Below are positions 8,514 through 15,668 of a stretch of 25,707 bases of DNA, in pieces. Source of the stretch: Collinsella sp. (GTDB taxonomy: Bacteria > Actinomycetota > Coriobacteriia > Coriobacteriales > Coriobacteriaceae). How positions within the stretch are numbered: the stretch's first letter is position 1; the number at the start of each line of letters is the position of its first letter. The notes under the pieces are model-generated. The model worked only from the letters and a program-made list of their open reading frames with translations. It had not been told where the DNA came from and did no database searches. The position numbers and the translations under genes were made by a program. The stretch spans positions 1 through 25,707 of the forward strand of contig DXMG01000031.1 in assembly GCA_019414325.1 (NCBI GenBank), given 5' to 3'.

Positions 8514-8936
8514 TTACAAAGTGCAGCCCACGACCTCGATTATGGCAAAAATCGGCACTAAAAACGGGAGCAATGGCAGGGAGCGCGATTTTGTGAAGAG
8601 GCAGGAAAGGGCCAGAGCCAGGAGTGCGACGGCAAATGCCACGATGCCACCCATAGGGTCGAGCGTGCAAAGCGCGAAGAGTGCCTTGGCATCCCCCATA
8701 CCGATGCCCGGGATTTGGCGAAGACGACGCCAGAGGGACTCAGTCAGCACGAGAGCAAGATAAACAATGACGGCAAGACCCGCGTGGTCAAGCGCTGTGT
8801 TCAAACCGAGGTCGAGCCAAACACCCGCCAACGCCGCCACGGCACATGCGCCGGCAAGCCCATTGGGAAAACGTCGCTGACGGGCATCAATCGCCGCGCC
8901 GGCAAAGATGCAAATCCAAAACGGGATATAAAACAT
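8514..8936 (-). CDS. Small A24-type prepilin peptidase (TadV/CpaA-like)
   Basis: This is a membrane-embedded aspartic protease that would cleave type IV or Tad prepilin leader peptides. It has 140 residues and several hydrophobic segments, and it lacks the N-terminal methylase domain of full PilD, as is usual for CpaA/TadV proteins. The catalytic aspartates are D17 (AAIDARQRRFPN) and D82 in GMGDAK (79-84), which matches the family GxGDxK motif. The start at 8936 is chosen because AGGAGG (8943-8948 as CCTCCT) lies 6 bases upstream; the open frame extends further to 8981 but without a ribosome site and into the terminator. No pilin, ATPase or other pilus gene is in the window, so it is separated from its substrates here. 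Confidence 0.85.
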   Translation of the reverse strand: MFYIPFWICIFAGAAIDARQRRFPNGLAGACAVAALAGVWLDLGLNTALDHAGLAVIVYLALVLTESLWRRLRQIPGIGMGDAKALFALCTLDPMGGIVAFAVALLALALSCLFTKSRSLPLLPFLVPIFAIIEVVGCTL

Positions 8937-8966
8937 CGAGTACCTCCTCGAGCTGCATCGCAAAAG

Positions 8967-9010
8967 CAAAAACCACCACAAAGGTGCCTGTCCCCTTTGC
9001 GGTGGTTTTG
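8967..9010. terminator. Terminator hairpin, copy A of a repeated 43-base element
   Basis: A 16-bp stem at 8969-8984 and 8994-9009 encloses a 9-base loop. Read on the minus strand it is AAAACCACCGCAAAGG, loop, CCTTTGTGGTGGTTTTT, fully paired with one G-U wobble and followed by a U run. It sits directly after the glycosyltransferase stop, so it terminates that gene. A nearly identical element in the opposite orientation lies at 16763-16805. Confidence 0.9.
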
Positions 9011-9017
9011 GTGGTGG

Positions 9018-10313
9018 TTATTTGGCGCCTTGCATGACCTCGTCGAGGGTGACGTTTACGGCATGCTGGGTAGGAACCCAGTCGACCTTCAGGAACAGCG
9101 CGGCCACCGTGATAGGGATATAGCTGAACATAAAGATCGGGAAGGTAAACAGGTTAGTCACCAGACGCCACTTTTGCGCGCAGTGAATGTGCTTGTACTC
9201 AAAGATAGTCGTGAGCAGCGCCAGGATAAAGAAGGTCTGGTACATCATGGCGAAGGTCATAATGAGCGACGCGGCACAGGCCTGCATCTCGACTTCGGTA
9301 GCCAAAAAGCCGTGCGAGAGTCCACCCACGATCAGGAACGTCGCATTGGCGAGCATCGAGATGAGCGACAGCAGCATACCCGGGGCGATCGTCATGAACA
9401 TGTCGTAGGCGGCAAAGCGATGATAGCGGAACGTCGATTTGACCAGATGCTTGCCATAGGTAAAAAAGACCTGGTAGAAGCCCTTGGTCCAGCGCATGCG
9501 CTGTTTCCAAGATGCTTTGAACGTCACGGGTTGCTCGTCAAAGAACTCTGCCGGCGCATAACCGATGCGAATGCCGTGAATGGCGCAGAACGTGGTGAAC
9601 TGAATATCCTCGGTCAGCGTATGGAACTGCCAACCGTGCATGCCCTCGATCACGCTCGCCGAGATAAGATAACCCGAACCCGAGACAGCGCAGGACGTCT
9701 TGCAGATATTACGCGCGTTGTTGAGAAAGCGCGCCTCGCGCAGATACCACGTGGCGTTGGCCGCAGAGATCCACGAGCTGCCGAAGTTCTTAGAGTTGCG
9801 ATAGCTCGTGACCACATGGAAGCCCTGGTCAAAGGCATCGTTCATCTTGGACACGTAATCGCGGGAGATAACGTTATCGGCATCGAAGATAAAGTAGCCC
9901 TCGAACGTGTCGGGATACTCGTTAAGAATGCGATCAAAACCAAAGTCCATGACCCAGCTCTTACCCTTGCGGGCAAGATCATTGCGCTCATAAACGATGG
10001 CGCCCGCCTCGCGCGCGAGCTGCGCCGTGTTGTCGGTGCAGGCATCGGCGACCACGAAGACCTCGATAAGCTCGGACGGATAATCCTGATCCTTGATGGA
10101 GCGAACAAGGTTGGCGATCACGGCCTCCTCGTTATGCGCCGCGATAAAGAAGGCATAACGATGCAGCTTTTTGGCCTTAGGGGGCGCGACCTCACCACGA
10201 AGAGCGCCAATGACAAAGAAGACCACCTGGTACAGAAAACAGACCGTGAGCAGCGTGACGACAATCTGGTTGAAGATCACGATGGGTGTGTTGGTTTGTA
10301 AAAAGGCGAGCAT
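9018..10313 (-). CDS. Processive family 2 glycosyltransferase, membrane-bound
   Basis: This inner-membrane polysaccharide synthase-type glycosyltransferase (GT2, like IcaA/HAS/cellulose synthase catalytic subunits) has 431 residues. A membrane segment lies at about 11-37. The GT-A fold follows, with AAHNEEAVI (58-66), D90 in VVADACTD, the metal-binding DAD at 144-146, GSGY at 212-215, TED at 234-236 and QRMRW at 271-275. D90, DAD, TED and QxxRW form the full processive-synthase set. Four or so hydrophobic segments follow to the C-terminus. The start at 10313 is preferred because GGGAG (10319-10323) lies 5 bases upstream; a TTG at 10328 is an alternative. The sugar donor and product are unknown. 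No export or partner gene is adjacent, so it may make an exopolysaccharide or a glycolipid. Confidence 0.9.
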   Translation of the reverse strand: MLAFLQTNTPIVIFNQIVVTLLTVCFLYQVVFFVIGALRGEVAPPKAKKLHRYAFFIAAHNEEAVIANLVRSIKDQDYPSELIEVFVVADACTDNTAQLAREAGAIVYERNDLARKGKSWVMDFGFDRILNEYPDTFEGYFIFDADNVISRDYVSKMNDAFDQGFHVVTSYRNSKNFGSSWISAANATWYLREARFLNNARNICKTSCAVSGSGYLISASVIEGMHGWQFHTLTEDIQFTTFCAIHGIRIGYAPAEFFDEQPVTFKASWKQRMRWTKGFYQVFFTYGKHLVKSTFRYHRFAAYDMFMTIAPGMLLSLISMLANATFLIVGGLSHGFLATEVEMQACAASLIMTFAMMYQTFFILALLTTIFEYKHIHCAQKWRLVTNLFTFPIFMFSYIPITVAALFLKVDWVPTQHAVNVTLDEVMQGAK

Positions 10314-10347
10314 GCAGGCTCCCAGCAACGCGTTACGTAAACAACCG

Positions 10348-10377
10348 TATATCTTACCGCAGGCTTACCGAGTTCAA
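10348..10377 (-). promoter_or_regulatory. Possible sigma-70-type promoter for the glycosyltransferase
   Basis: On the minus strand TTGAAC (10372-10377) is followed after 18 bases by GATATA (10348-10353), about 35 bases upstream of the start codon, in the locally AT-rich gap after the rluD-type gene. Matches are 4/6 and 3/6, so this is a weak call. Confidence 0.35.
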
Positions 10378-10395
10378 GAAACCACCTAATACTGG

Positions 10396-11409
10396 CTAGG
10401 CTTCGAGAAGACCAAGCTGCGGGACGATTTCGTCACCGGCGGCAGTGCGGCCGAGCGAACGCGGGGCCAGATCATCCAGAACCGCGGCAAGGTCCCAAGG
10501 CAGCTCATCACGGCACTCAATGCGCTCCCCCGTCACGGGATGTTCGAACGCCACGCGCCAGGAATGCAGAAACTGCCTGGTCAGGCCCCGGTCGGCGCGC
10601 GCATCGCACTTGCCGTAAAGTGGATCGCCCACGCAGGCGTGGCTGATATGACGCATATGCACGCGAATCTGATGCGTGCGGCCGGTAAACAGGTGACACT
10701 CGACAAGCGTGTAGCCGTCGTCAAAGCGCGTGGAATCAAAGCGCTCGAGCACCTTGAAAGTCGTGATGGCCTGGCGCGCAAAGGGGTCATCGGAAACCGC
10801 CATCTTCACGCGGTCGCGCGTCGATCGGGCAATACCAGTGTTGATAGTGCCCTCGTCCATGGCGATGTGACCGTGAACGAGCGTGATATAGCGACGGTCG
10901 AGCGTGCGCGTGCGGATGAGATTTTGAAGCGCGCGCTGGGTGTCGTCGTCTTTTGCCGCGAGCATAAGGCCCGAGGTATCGCGATCCAGGCGATGCACGA
11001 TGCCGGGGCGGTCCTCACCCTGCACGGTACCCAGATGGTCGATGCCGCAGTGGTAGACCAGGGCGTTCGCAAGGGTGCCGCTCTCGTGGCCATGGGCGGG
11101 ATGGCACACCAGGCCCCGCTGCTTGGAGAGCACGATGAGGTAGTCGTCCTCATAGCGGATATCGAGGGGAATGGCCTCAGGAATCACGTCAGTCGGATCG
11201 TGAGGCTCGGGCAGGTCAACCGAGATGCGGTCACCGGCGCGTACGGCATACTTTTTTGACAGACAGGTCTCGCCGTTCACGATTACGGCGCCGCCCTCGA
11301 TCAGATGCGCGCAGGCAGAGCGCGTGGGACAGCCATCGTTGGCGCCCAAATAGGCGTCGAGACGCTGACCAGCGGAATCGTCGGCAACAAGAATATGGAT
11401 GTCGGCCAT
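10396..11409 (-). CDS. rluD: RluD-family 23S rRNA pseudouridine synthase
   Basis: This enzyme isomerises uridines to pseudouridine in structured RNA, most likely 23S rRNA. It has 337 residues, the usual length for RluA/RluD proteins. An S4 RNA-binding domain occupies about 14-75 (AGQRLDAYL to VRAGDRISVDLPE). The catalytic domain follows, with HRLDRDTSGLML at 139-150 where D142 is the catalytic Asp, and the later motif LFTGRTHQIRVHM. The ATG overlaps the lspA stop by one base (TAATG), which indicates translational coupling; this lspA-rluD pairing is common in bacteria. AAAGGAA about 10 bases upstream could serve as the ribosome site. Assignment to RluD rather than another RluA-family member rests on the S4 domain and the lspA neighbour. 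Confidence 0.92.
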   Translation of the reverse strand: MADIHILVADDSAGQRLDAYLGANDGCPTRSACAHLIEGGAVIVNGETCLSKKYAVRAGDRISVDLPEPHDPTDVIPEAIPLDIRYEDDYLIVLSKQRGLVCHPAHGHESGTLANALVYHCGIDHLGTVQGEDRPGIVHRLDRDTSGLMLAAKDDDTQRALQNLIRTRTLDRRYITLVHGHIAMDEGTINTGIARSTRDRVKMAVSDDPFARQAITTFKVLERFDSTRFDDGYTLVECHLFTGRTHQIRVHMRHISHACVGDPLYGKCDARADRGLTRQFLHSWRVAFEHPVTGERIECRDELPWDLAAVLDDLAPRSLGRTAAGDEIVPQLGLLEA

Positions 11410-11990
11410 TAACGCTCATTCCTTTCGCGAATCTTGCGGGCACGCTCCCCACGCTGCTTGGCTTTGCGCTTAGCGCGGGCCTCATCACGGGCATTGAGCT
11501 CAGCAGTCGCATCGACTTCACGGGCTGCGGGACTCAAGAACATGTAGCCGAAGAGGGCGAGCACAACGCCCACGGTAATGCCGATATCGGCCACATTGAA
11601 GACGGGAAAGTCGATGAAGGTGGTAGCAATAAAATCGGTCACGAAGCCAAAGGCCAAACGATCGATAGCGTTGCCGATAGCACCGCCCGCAACCATCGCC
11701 ATGCCCACAACCTCAAGGCGAGCGAGTTGAGGTGCGCGAACGAGGTACACGATAATGGCGATAATGACCGCCAGCGCCAGCACGGCAAACGCGATGCCAT
11801 GCCCCTCGCCCATGCTAAAGGCAGCGCCGATATTGCGGACAAACAGGAAGTCGATCACACCGGGGATGACGGTCACATGCAGTGCATCGCCCACGGCACG
11901 AACCGCAAGCTTGGTCAGCTGGTCAACAAGCAGCACAACCAGCGCCACCCCACCAGCAACACCCAACCGCCAACGCAAAGGCGGCGTCAT
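11409..11990 (-). CDS. lspA: Lipoprotein signal peptidase (signal peptidase II)
   Basis: This inner-membrane aspartic protease removes signal peptides from lipidated prolipoproteins. It has 193 residues with four membrane segments, at about 11-30, 65-83, 93-108 and 135-153. Conserved motifs are VRNIGAAFSMG (51-61), GNAIDRL with catalytic D110, and FNVADI with catalytic D135. The C-terminus is a charged Arg/Lys-rich tail of about 35 residues that is not part of the family core. The ATG at 11990 is chosen by alignment to the family; a TTG at 12008 would add six residues and has a GGGGATTGA upstream, so the start is uncertain. The frame stays open further upstream to 12137, but that sequence does not resemble LspA and contains a terminator. 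It is coupled to the rluD-type gene downstream. Confidence 0.93.
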   Translation of the reverse strand: MTPPLRWRLGVAGGVALVVLLVDQLTKLAVRAVGDALHVTVIPGVIDFLFVRNIGAAFSMGEGHGIAFAVLALAVIIAIIVYLVRAPQLARLEVVGMAMVAGGAIGNAIDRLAFGFVTDFIATTFIDFPVFNVADIGITVGVVLALFGYMFLSPAAREVDATAELNARDEARAKRKAKQRGERARKIRERNER

Positions 11991-12128
11991 ATCCCCAGCA
12001 CGACCCAAATCAATCCCCTGCCCTAAGAAAAATCGAATTTCGTTTAACGCAATTAACCATCTTATATTGCCACACGCAGAGCGCACGACATATTCGCTAA
12101 CGCCAGATAAATAACCAGCTAAAAACGA

Positions 12129-12159
12129 AAGCGGCATTCCGAAAAACAGAATGCCGCTT
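12129..12159 (-). terminator. Rho-independent terminator upstream of lspA
   Basis: An 11-bp perfect stem (AAGCGGCATTC and GAATGCCGCTT) with a 9-base loop is followed on the minus strand by TCGTTTTTAG. It lies about 220 bases after the ileS stop and 140 bases before lspA, so it ends either the ileS message or a small RNA from the structured stretch between them. A smaller 9-bp hairpin (CTTTCGACT/AGTCGAAAG, 12165-12191) precedes it. Confidence 0.75.
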
Positions 12160-12244
12160 AATAGCTTTCGACTAAAAGCGCAAGTCGAAAGAAAGCCTCT
12201 AGCTCCAGAAATGGAAACGCCGCGTTATCGTCACCAACAGCGAA

Positions 12245-12340
12245 AACGTCCCTAAGCGAGCAAGGTGACGTGAAAGAGGAGGGAAGCGTACTTCGGTACG
12301 CGACCGACGATTGAACGTCAGATTGCCGCTTAGGGGCGTT
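12245..12340. repeat. 96-base imperfect inverted repeat capped by a UUCG hairpin; possible structured RNA
   Basis: The arms at 12245-12271 and 12315-12340 pair over about 25 positions, with one bulged A, one G-U and one 2x2 mismatch: AACGTCCCTAAGCG pairs with CGCTTAGGGGCGTT, GCAA with TTGC, and TGACGT with ACGTCA. Inside, GCGTAC-TTCG-GTACGC (12286-12301) is a perfect 6-bp stem with a canonical C(UUCG)G tetraloop on the plus strand. The rest of the gene-free stretch 11991-12381 holds the 16-bp foldback at the ileS stop, a 9-bp hairpin, the terminator at 12129-12159 and an AT-rich segment (12010-12120) that may carry the lspA promoter. I see no coding gene in it. Whether the repeat is a dispersed genomic element or an RNA gene cannot be told from one copy. 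Confidence 0.6.
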
Positions 12341-12350
12341 TGCAGCGTCG

Positions 12351-12385
12351 GTAGGTTACGGCGTTCTACGAACGCCGTAACCTAC
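12351..12385 (-). terminator. Strong hairpin at the ileS stop codon
   Basis: A perfect 16-bp stem (12351-12366 with 12370-12385, 3-base loop) includes the ileS TAG stop (12382-12384) in its first arm. It has no U-rich tail on either strand, so it may be a 3'-end stabiliser or a pause or Rho-type end rather than an intrinsic terminator. Confidence 0.55.
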
Positions 12386-15183
12386 AGCGCGTCAGCGCAG
12401 CGCTTGCAAATATGCGCGTGGCCGTTGTACTCGCCGACGGTGGTGCGGTAGTTCCAGCAACGGTCGCAGCACTCGCCCTCGGCAGCCTCGATGGCAACGG
12501 AAAGCTCCTCGCCCTGGGTCAGCTCAACATCGGAGACGATGTAGAACTCGGCCAGGTCGACGGCCTTGTCGCCGGTCAGCAGCGCGTACATCTCGGCGGG
12601 AACGACCGCCTTGACGCGGACCTGCTGGCTCTTGGTGAAGGTACCGGCGGAGCGGGCATCCTCAAGGGCCTTGGTCACGGCGCTACGGAGCTCGAGCGAA
12701 GCCTCGAGCACGCCCTCAAACTCATTGGCCTCGTCGACCGTGATGGGCGACTTGTACCAATCGAGCAGCGCGGCGTACTTCTGGTGATCGACGCAACCGG
12801 CGGGCGCATAGGCCATGGCCTCGTCGACGGTGTAGGACAGGATCGGCTGCAGGTCGCGCATGAGCATCGAGAAGAGCTCGGCAAGCACGGTCTGGGCGCT
12901 GCGGCGCTCAAGCGAGCCGGGCTTCTCGCAGTACAGACGATCCTTCAGGGCGTCGAGGTACACGTTGGAAAGCTCGGTAACCACGAAGTCGTAGAGCGCA
13001 CGGTAGGCGCGCGGGAACTCGTAGCTGGCGTAGGCGTCGTCGACCTCGGCCTGGACCTGGGTCAGACGGGCAACCATGAGCTTGTCGAGCGGCAGCAGAT
13101 CGGCAAAGGCGACGCCGTCGGTCTCGGGCTCAAACTGGCCCTCGAGCTCGGAGAGCAGGAAGCGCAGCGTGTTGCGGAAACGACGGTAGGCATCGGACGT
13201 ACGAGCGAGAATCTCGTGGTCGATGGAAACGTCGGAGCTGGTGTCGACGGAGGCAACCCACAGGCGGATGATGTCGGCACCCATCTCGTCGCAGACCTTG
13301 TTGGGGTCGATGACGTTGCCGAGCGACTTGGACATCTTGCGGCCCTGGCCGTCGAGCGTAAAGCCCTGCGAGACGACCGCCTTGTAGGGAGCATGGCCGT
13401 TGGCGCCCACCGAAGTGAGCAGCGAGCTCTGGAACCAACCGCGATGCTGGTCGGAGCCCTCGAGATACACGTCCGCCGGGTACTCAAGCTCGGGGCGATA
13501 CTCGCAGACGGCCTTCCAGGACACGCCGGAATCCCACCACACGTCGAGGATGTCCTTATCGGCCTTGAGGTGATGGCCACCGCACTTGGGGCAGACGCAG
13601 GCCTCGCCCAGGTAGCTCTCGGGAGCGTCGGTGAACCAGGCGTCGGAGCCCTTCTCGTGGAAGAGCTTGATGACGGCGTCGAGCGTGGCGTCGTTCATGA
13701 CCTTCTCGCCGCAGTCGGCGCAGGTGTAGCTGGGGATAGGCACGCCCCAGTTGCGCTGACGGCTGATGCACCAGTCGGGACGCTGCTCGACCATGGCGCC
13801 AATGCGGTTGGCGGCATGGGCCGGATACCACTTGACGTTCTCGCGGACCTCTTTACCAGCCTGCTCGCGCAAGCCGGTCTTGTCCATCGAGACAAACCAC
13901 TGGTCGGTAGCACGGAAGAGCACCGGGTGCTTGCAGCGCCAGCAGTGCGGATAGCTATGCGTAATCTTCTTCTCGAGGACCAGGGTGCCGCGCTCGCGCA
14001 GGAACTCGATGATGTGCGGGTTGGCCTCGTCGGTATCCATGCCGCTGAAGGGGCCACCGGTGCCAAACTCCTCACCGGTGTAGAACTTGCCGTCGTCATC
14101 GACCGGCATGCAGATGTCGGTGATGCCCTCCTTGAGGCACGCGAAGTAGTCATCGACGCCGTGACCGGGCGAGTTGTGGACGATACCGGTACCGTCATCG
14201 ACACCGACGTAATCGGCCAGCAGCGCCACGCCCTCAACGCCGTCAAAGATCGGCTGCTTGTAGTGGATGTGGTGGAAGGTCTCGGCGGGAACCACGTAGG
14301 GCTTTCCGTCGACCATAACCGGGGTGTACTCCCAGCCAAACTCCTCGCAGCACTTGGGAGCCAGGTCCTCAAGCATGACCTCGGCACGACCCTCGTGCTC
14401 AACGGCGACATAGGCGGCGCCGGGCTTAAGGGAAACGGCCTGGTCGGAGGGGATGGTCCACGGCGTGGTCGTCCAGATGATAAAGTCGACCGGGCCATCG
14501 AAGTTCTCGAGGCCGGCGGGCTTGGAGGTCATCTCAAAGCGCACGAAGATGGACGGGCTCGTCTCGTCGGAGTACTCGATCTCGGCCTCGGCCAGCGCGG
14601 TGTGGCAGTGCTTGCACCAGTGAACCGGCTTGTGGCCGCGATAGATCATGCCCTTATCGAACATGGCCTTAAAGACCTCGATATCGGCAGCATCATGCTG
14701 GTGATAGAGCGTCAGATAGGGGTTGTCCCAGTCGCCGAGCACGCCCAGACGACGGAAGCCGGCCTTCTGGAGCTCGATGTTCTCGACAGCGAACTCGTTG
14801 CAGAGCTCACGAATCTTGGCCGTGGGGGTCTGGTTGAACTTCTCGGTGCCGAGCTTCTCCTCGACCTTGTGCTCTATCGGCTGGCCGTGGCAGTCCCAAC
14901 CGGGGACATAGGGAACCTCATAACCCTGCATCATCCAGTAGCGGTTGATCATGTCCTTGGAGATCTTGTTCATGGCGTGGCCGATGTGGATCGGGCCGTT
15001 GGCGTACGGAGGACCGTCGTGCAGCACGAACTTCTTATGACCCTCGTTCTTCTTCAGAACCTGCTCGTAGACCTTGTTGTCCTGCCAGTCCTTGAGTCGC
15101 TTGGGCTCGGACTTGGAAAGACCGGCACGCATGGGAAAACCGGTTTTGGGCAGATTCATCGTCTGCTTGTACTCGTTTGCCAC
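12382..15183 (-). CDS. ileS: Isoleucyl-tRNA synthetase
   Basis: This class I enzyme charges tRNA-Ile and edits Val-tRNA-Ile in the cytoplasm. It has 933 residues, close to the bacterial norm of about 930. HIGH is at 66-69 within GPPYANGPIHIGHAMNK, and KMSKS is at 616-620. The editing domain (CP1) lies between them, with WTTTPWTIPSDQAV. A C-terminal zinc knuckle is formed by C906, C909, C926 and C929 (CDRCW and CKRC). The start used is GTG at 15183, preceded by AAGGGG 4 bases upstream; the next in-frame candidate is the ATG of MNLPKTGF at 15159, which has no ribosome site. The long in-frame extension to 15288 runs through the T-box terminator and is not coding. Expression is probably controlled by the T-box upstream. 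Confidence 0.97.
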   Translation of the reverse strand: MANEYKQTMNLPKTGFPMRAGLSKSEPKRLKDWQDNKVYEQVLKKNEGHKKFVLHDGPPYANGPIHIGHAMNKISKDMINRYWMMQGYEVPYVPGWDCHGQPIEHKVEEKLGTEKFNQTPTAKIRELCNEFAVENIELQKAGFRRLGVLGDWDNPYLTLYHQHDAADIEVFKAMFDKGMIYRGHKPVHWCKHCHTALAEAEIEYSDETSPSIFVRFEMTSKPAGLENFDGPVDFIIWTTTPWTIPSDQAVSLKPGAAYVAVEHEGRAEVMLEDLAPKCCEEFGWEYTPVMVDGKPYVVPAETFHHIHYKQPIFDGVEGVALLADYVGVDDGTGIVHNSPGHGVDDYFACLKEGITDICMPVDDDGKFYTGEEFGTGGPFSGMDTDEANPHIIEFLRERGTLVLEKKITHSYPHCWRCKHPVLFRATDQWFVSMDKTGLREQAGKEVRENVKWYPAHAANRIGAMVEQRPDWCISRQRNWGVPIPSYTCADCGEKVMNDATLDAVIKLFHEKGSDAWFTDAPESYLGEACVCPKCGGHHLKADKDILDVWWDSGVSWKAVCEYRPELEYPADVYLEGSDQHRGWFQSSLLTSVGANGHAPYKAVVSQGFTLDGQGRKMSKSLGNVIDPNKVCDEMGADIIRLWVASVDTSSDVSIDHEILARTSDAYRRFRNTLRFLLSELEGQFEPETDGVAFADLLPLDKLMVARLTQVQAEVDDAYASYEFPRAYRALYDFVVTELSNVYLDALKDRLYCEKPGSLERRSAQTVLAELFSMLMRDLQPILSYTVDEAMAYAPAGCVDHQKYAALLDWYKSPITVDEANEFEGVLEASLELRSAVTKALEDARSAGTFTKSQQVRVKAVVPAEMYALLTGDKAVDLAEFYIVSDVELTQGEELSVAIEAAEGECCDRCWNYRTTVGEYNGHAHICKRCADAL

Positions 15184-15226
15184 GGTACCCCTTTCATATC
15201 GTGGGCGCGCACGCCCGTTGGGCACC

Positions 15227-15525
15227 AAAAAAGCGCCCGTCCCTACAAGCTGGGACGAAGCGCCACGAAACGGACTGTACGCCCGCAAAAGCTCTTCGCT
15301 TAACCACCCAGCTTAGATGCCCTCGCCCGCGTATTCGCGCGCTCGCATCCGTTACTCGGCTGGCCTATATCGACGACCATCTCGGCGATGTCTACTAAGA
15401 CGAACCTCGCGGCACGTCCGTTGGGACCGCAGCTCCGGGGTGATTTTCATCGGTCGCATGCACGGGTTCTCAGCGCTCCCCGCTCTCTGTAACATGCGGA
15501 CGGCCGATTACTCGTCCCCATCAAC
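15227..15525 (-). promoter_or_regulatory. T-box riboswitch with AUC (Ile) specifier, controlling ileS
   Basis: This leader senses uncharged tRNA-Ile. On the minus strand, Stem I is closed by GGGGAC (15514-15519) with GTCCCAA (15421-15427). It contains the conserved AGAGAGCGGGG, then GCTGAGAACCC, and the specifier loop GAAAATCACCCC followed by GGAGCTGC. The specifier is ATC at 15442-15444. The T-box bulge is GGGTGGT (15303-15309), whose TGGT can pair with the ACCA end of tRNA. CTTCGTCCC follows, and the terminator GCGC-TT-CGTCCC, loop, GGGACG-G-GCGC ends in TTTTTT (15227-15232). In the antiterminator GGG would pair with TCCC and prevent the terminator. The element sits 44 bases before the ileS start, so the mechanism is transcriptional. 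The usual GGGTGGTACCGCG is modified after GGGTGGT. With the divergent promoter region, this accounts for the gene-free stretch 15184-15668. Confidence 0.92.
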
Positions 15526-15535
15526 GCTTATGCGG

Positions 15536-15541
15536 AGTATG
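15536..15541 (-). promoter_or_regulatory. Candidate -10 box for the ileS T-box transcript
   Basis: CATACT on the minus strand lies about 17 bases before the first Stem I bases, which places the start of the RNA close to the T-box 5' end. Upstream at 17 bases only TTCGCC is found as a -35, so the call is weak and positional. Confidence 0.4.
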
Positions 15542-15668
15542 CTAGCACGTTCCGCGCCGGCGAAAAACCCTCAACACTGGTTTTATACGTTCGAAATTTC
15601 TCGCGGCTGTGGACCTTCTCTAGGAGCAAAATACCTGAAAGCACTTTATCGAAAGAAAGAAGGTTGCC

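Noticed and set aside
11991..12137. N-terminal extension of LspA
   Set aside because: The frame is open, but it covers a terminator stem and AT-rich leader and does not resemble LspA N-termini.
12412..15303. 963-codon open frame on the plus strand opposite ileS
   Set aside because: It is the antisense shadow of a high-GC gene: its translation is low-complexity (Val, Leu, Gly, Asp, Ala-rich), it resembles no family, and ileS is unmistakable on the other strand.
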